A DNA stretch of 35,861 nt, from contig DAOWDS010000057.1 in the NCBI GenBank assembly GCA_030638895.1, positions 1 to 35,861 on the forward strand, read 5' to 3'. Within the stretch, counting starts at the first letter, position 1. Every line of letters begins with the position of its first letter. This DNA is from Candidatus Moraniibacteriota bacterium (GTDB taxonomy: Bacteria > Patescibacteriota > Minisyncoccia > JAHIHE01 > JAGLIN01). The notes under the pieces are model-generated. The model worked only from the letters and a program-made list of their open reading frames with translations. It searched no databases and was not told where the DNA came from. The position numbers were made by a program, and so were the translations under genes. Positions 34,758-35,861 of the stretch are shown piece after piece.

Positions 34758-35771
34758 TCAGTCCGCAAATACTTTTTTCGCCTCATTCCAAATTCTATCA
34801 TCGTCTTTTTTTGTCTTAAGCCAATACCACCATTCTCCTCCCCACAAATAAGCTTCGGAGAATTCTATTTTCTTCACATACTCTATATTCTCGCGAAACT
34901 GCTTAGGACTCATTGACTTGTATTGCTCCTCAAGAGGCGTGTCTATTATCATTTTAGGACCCCATGGTTCAGCTTGCAGCTCAACAATGATAATCTTGTC
35001 AACACTAGTTAAAAGCATAATTATCGCAGCCTTTAATCTATAAAGAATTGACGATATTGGATAATGAATATAACCGATTTTTTCATTCCAGACAATTCTA
35101 TATAAAGTTGTTCCTAAAATGTCCGCTCTTTTTCCAGCGCCATACCAAGTCCCCAATTCGCCGCTATCAGAAATTATAACCGGCCGACTGTCCAAAGAAC
35201 GAACTGTCGCTATTTCTCTATCTAAAAAATTTTTATCCAGCTCAGGACACTCTCCGTAAGGAAGAAATGGCTCGTTTTCAACTTGCCAGGCAACAATATT
35301 TTCTTTATATCTGTATCGTTCCACAACACTTGTTATCACTTTAATAAGCTTGTCTTGCCTTTCATATTTATTAAGTTTATTCGCCCAATCCGGGATATGG
35401 CATTCGGGCCAGCGTGGCTGTTTTTGGCCAAGAGAAAGGATAATTTTTACTCCTCTCTTTTCCGCTTCTTCAATTTGCCAATCAAGATTTTCAAAAAAAT
35501 AATTACCTTTTTCTGGTTCAATCTCAGTCCAATACGATGGCAAGCGCATTCTCTTTACTCCAGCATCATCAAGAAGAGCAATATATGTTTCTTTCCAATC
35601 AAGCCCGCGATACTCCGCAAAATCCTTGCTAAATGTTACGCCATATTTTACATCTTCTTTTTTGGGAACATAAATAACAAATATTAAAAATAGTACTACA
35701 GACAATAGCGCTATTATCGCAATAATTTTCTTTATATTCTCTTTTTTTATTTTTTGTCTTGACATATACAA
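34758..35771 (-). CDS. Membrane-anchored glycoside hydrolase-like TIM-barrel protein
   Basis: AGVKRMRLPSYWTEIEPEKGNYFFENLDWQIEEAEKRGVKIILSLG; VAWQVENEPFLPYGECP; LQAEPWG. Confidence 0.8.
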   Translation of the reverse strand: MYMSRQKIKKENIKKIIAIIALLSVVLFLIFVIYVPKKEDVKYGVTFSKDFAEYRGLDWKETYIALLDDAGVKRMRLPSYWTEIEPEKGNYFFENLDWQIEEAEKRGVKIILSLGQKQPRWPECHIPDWANKLNKYERQDKLIKVITSVVERYRYKENIVAWQVENEPFLPYGECPELDKNFLDREIATVRSLDSRPVIISDSGELGTWYGAGKRADILGTTLYRIVWNEKIGYIHYPISSILYRLKAAIIMLLTSVDKIIIVELQAEPWGPKMIIDTPLEEQYKSMSPKQFRENIEYVKKIEFSEAYLWGGEWWYWLKTKKDDDRIWNEAKKVFAD

Positions 35772-35787
35772 TAATTTATGATAATAT
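35759..35787 (+). promoter_or_regulatory. sigma70-type promoter TTGACA-N17-TAATAT
   Basis: ttgaca 35759-35764, taatat 35782-35787; the -35 box overlaps the divergent glycoside hydrolase start region. Confidence 0.7.
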
Positions 35788-35817
35788 ATTTTACAGTCAA
35801 AAGAGGAGGTTGGCCTT

Positions 35818-35861
35818 ATGCCAAAAATAGATGATGACTTTGATGAAAAAATGGAAGAAAT
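35818..35861 (+). CDS. Start of an acidic protein (truncated by window end)
   Basis: SD agaggaggttggccttATG; MPKIDDDFDEKMEE... Confidence 0.7.
   Translation, partial: MPKIDDDFDEKMEE

Overview
AT-rich window with an organisation typical of a Candidatus Patescibacteria/CPR (Parcubacteria-like) genome; this assignment is inferred from gene content and style, not from a search. Most genes are on the minus strand: tsf-rpsB, mreB-mreC-mreD-mrdA, proS, rseP-frr, holB, dut, alaS, mnmA, and secE-nusG-rplK...rplA. rpmE-prfA is on the plus strand, and there are two tRNA-Thr genes. Accessory content includes a presenilin-like A22 intramembrane protease, a stand-alone LigD-type 3'-phosphoesterase domain, an MtrA/DUF4346-like domain fused to a thymidylate-synthase-like domain, a degenerate nucleotidyltransferase fused to a dCMP deaminase, tandem NUDIX genes, and a DUF6580-like plus DUF4430-like pair inserted between rplK and rplA. 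The strongest leads are: (1) a PaaX/Cas2-like wHTH gene bracketed by two 39-bp palindromic direct repeats (33/39 identical), resembling a REP/RAYT-like or MITE-like unit; (2) a probable structured ncRNA at the left edge with a near-perfect sigma70 promoter and a terminator-like hairpin; (3) palindromic elements inserted in frame in alaS and in a membrane protein gene; (4) a division between about 38 genes without a Shine-Dalgarno (SD) sequence and five mostly small or unknown genes that each have a strong GGAGG SD and their own TTGACA-N16/17 promoter; (5) a small gene broken by two +1 A-tract shifts. All calls come from reading the sequence; no homology searches were run.
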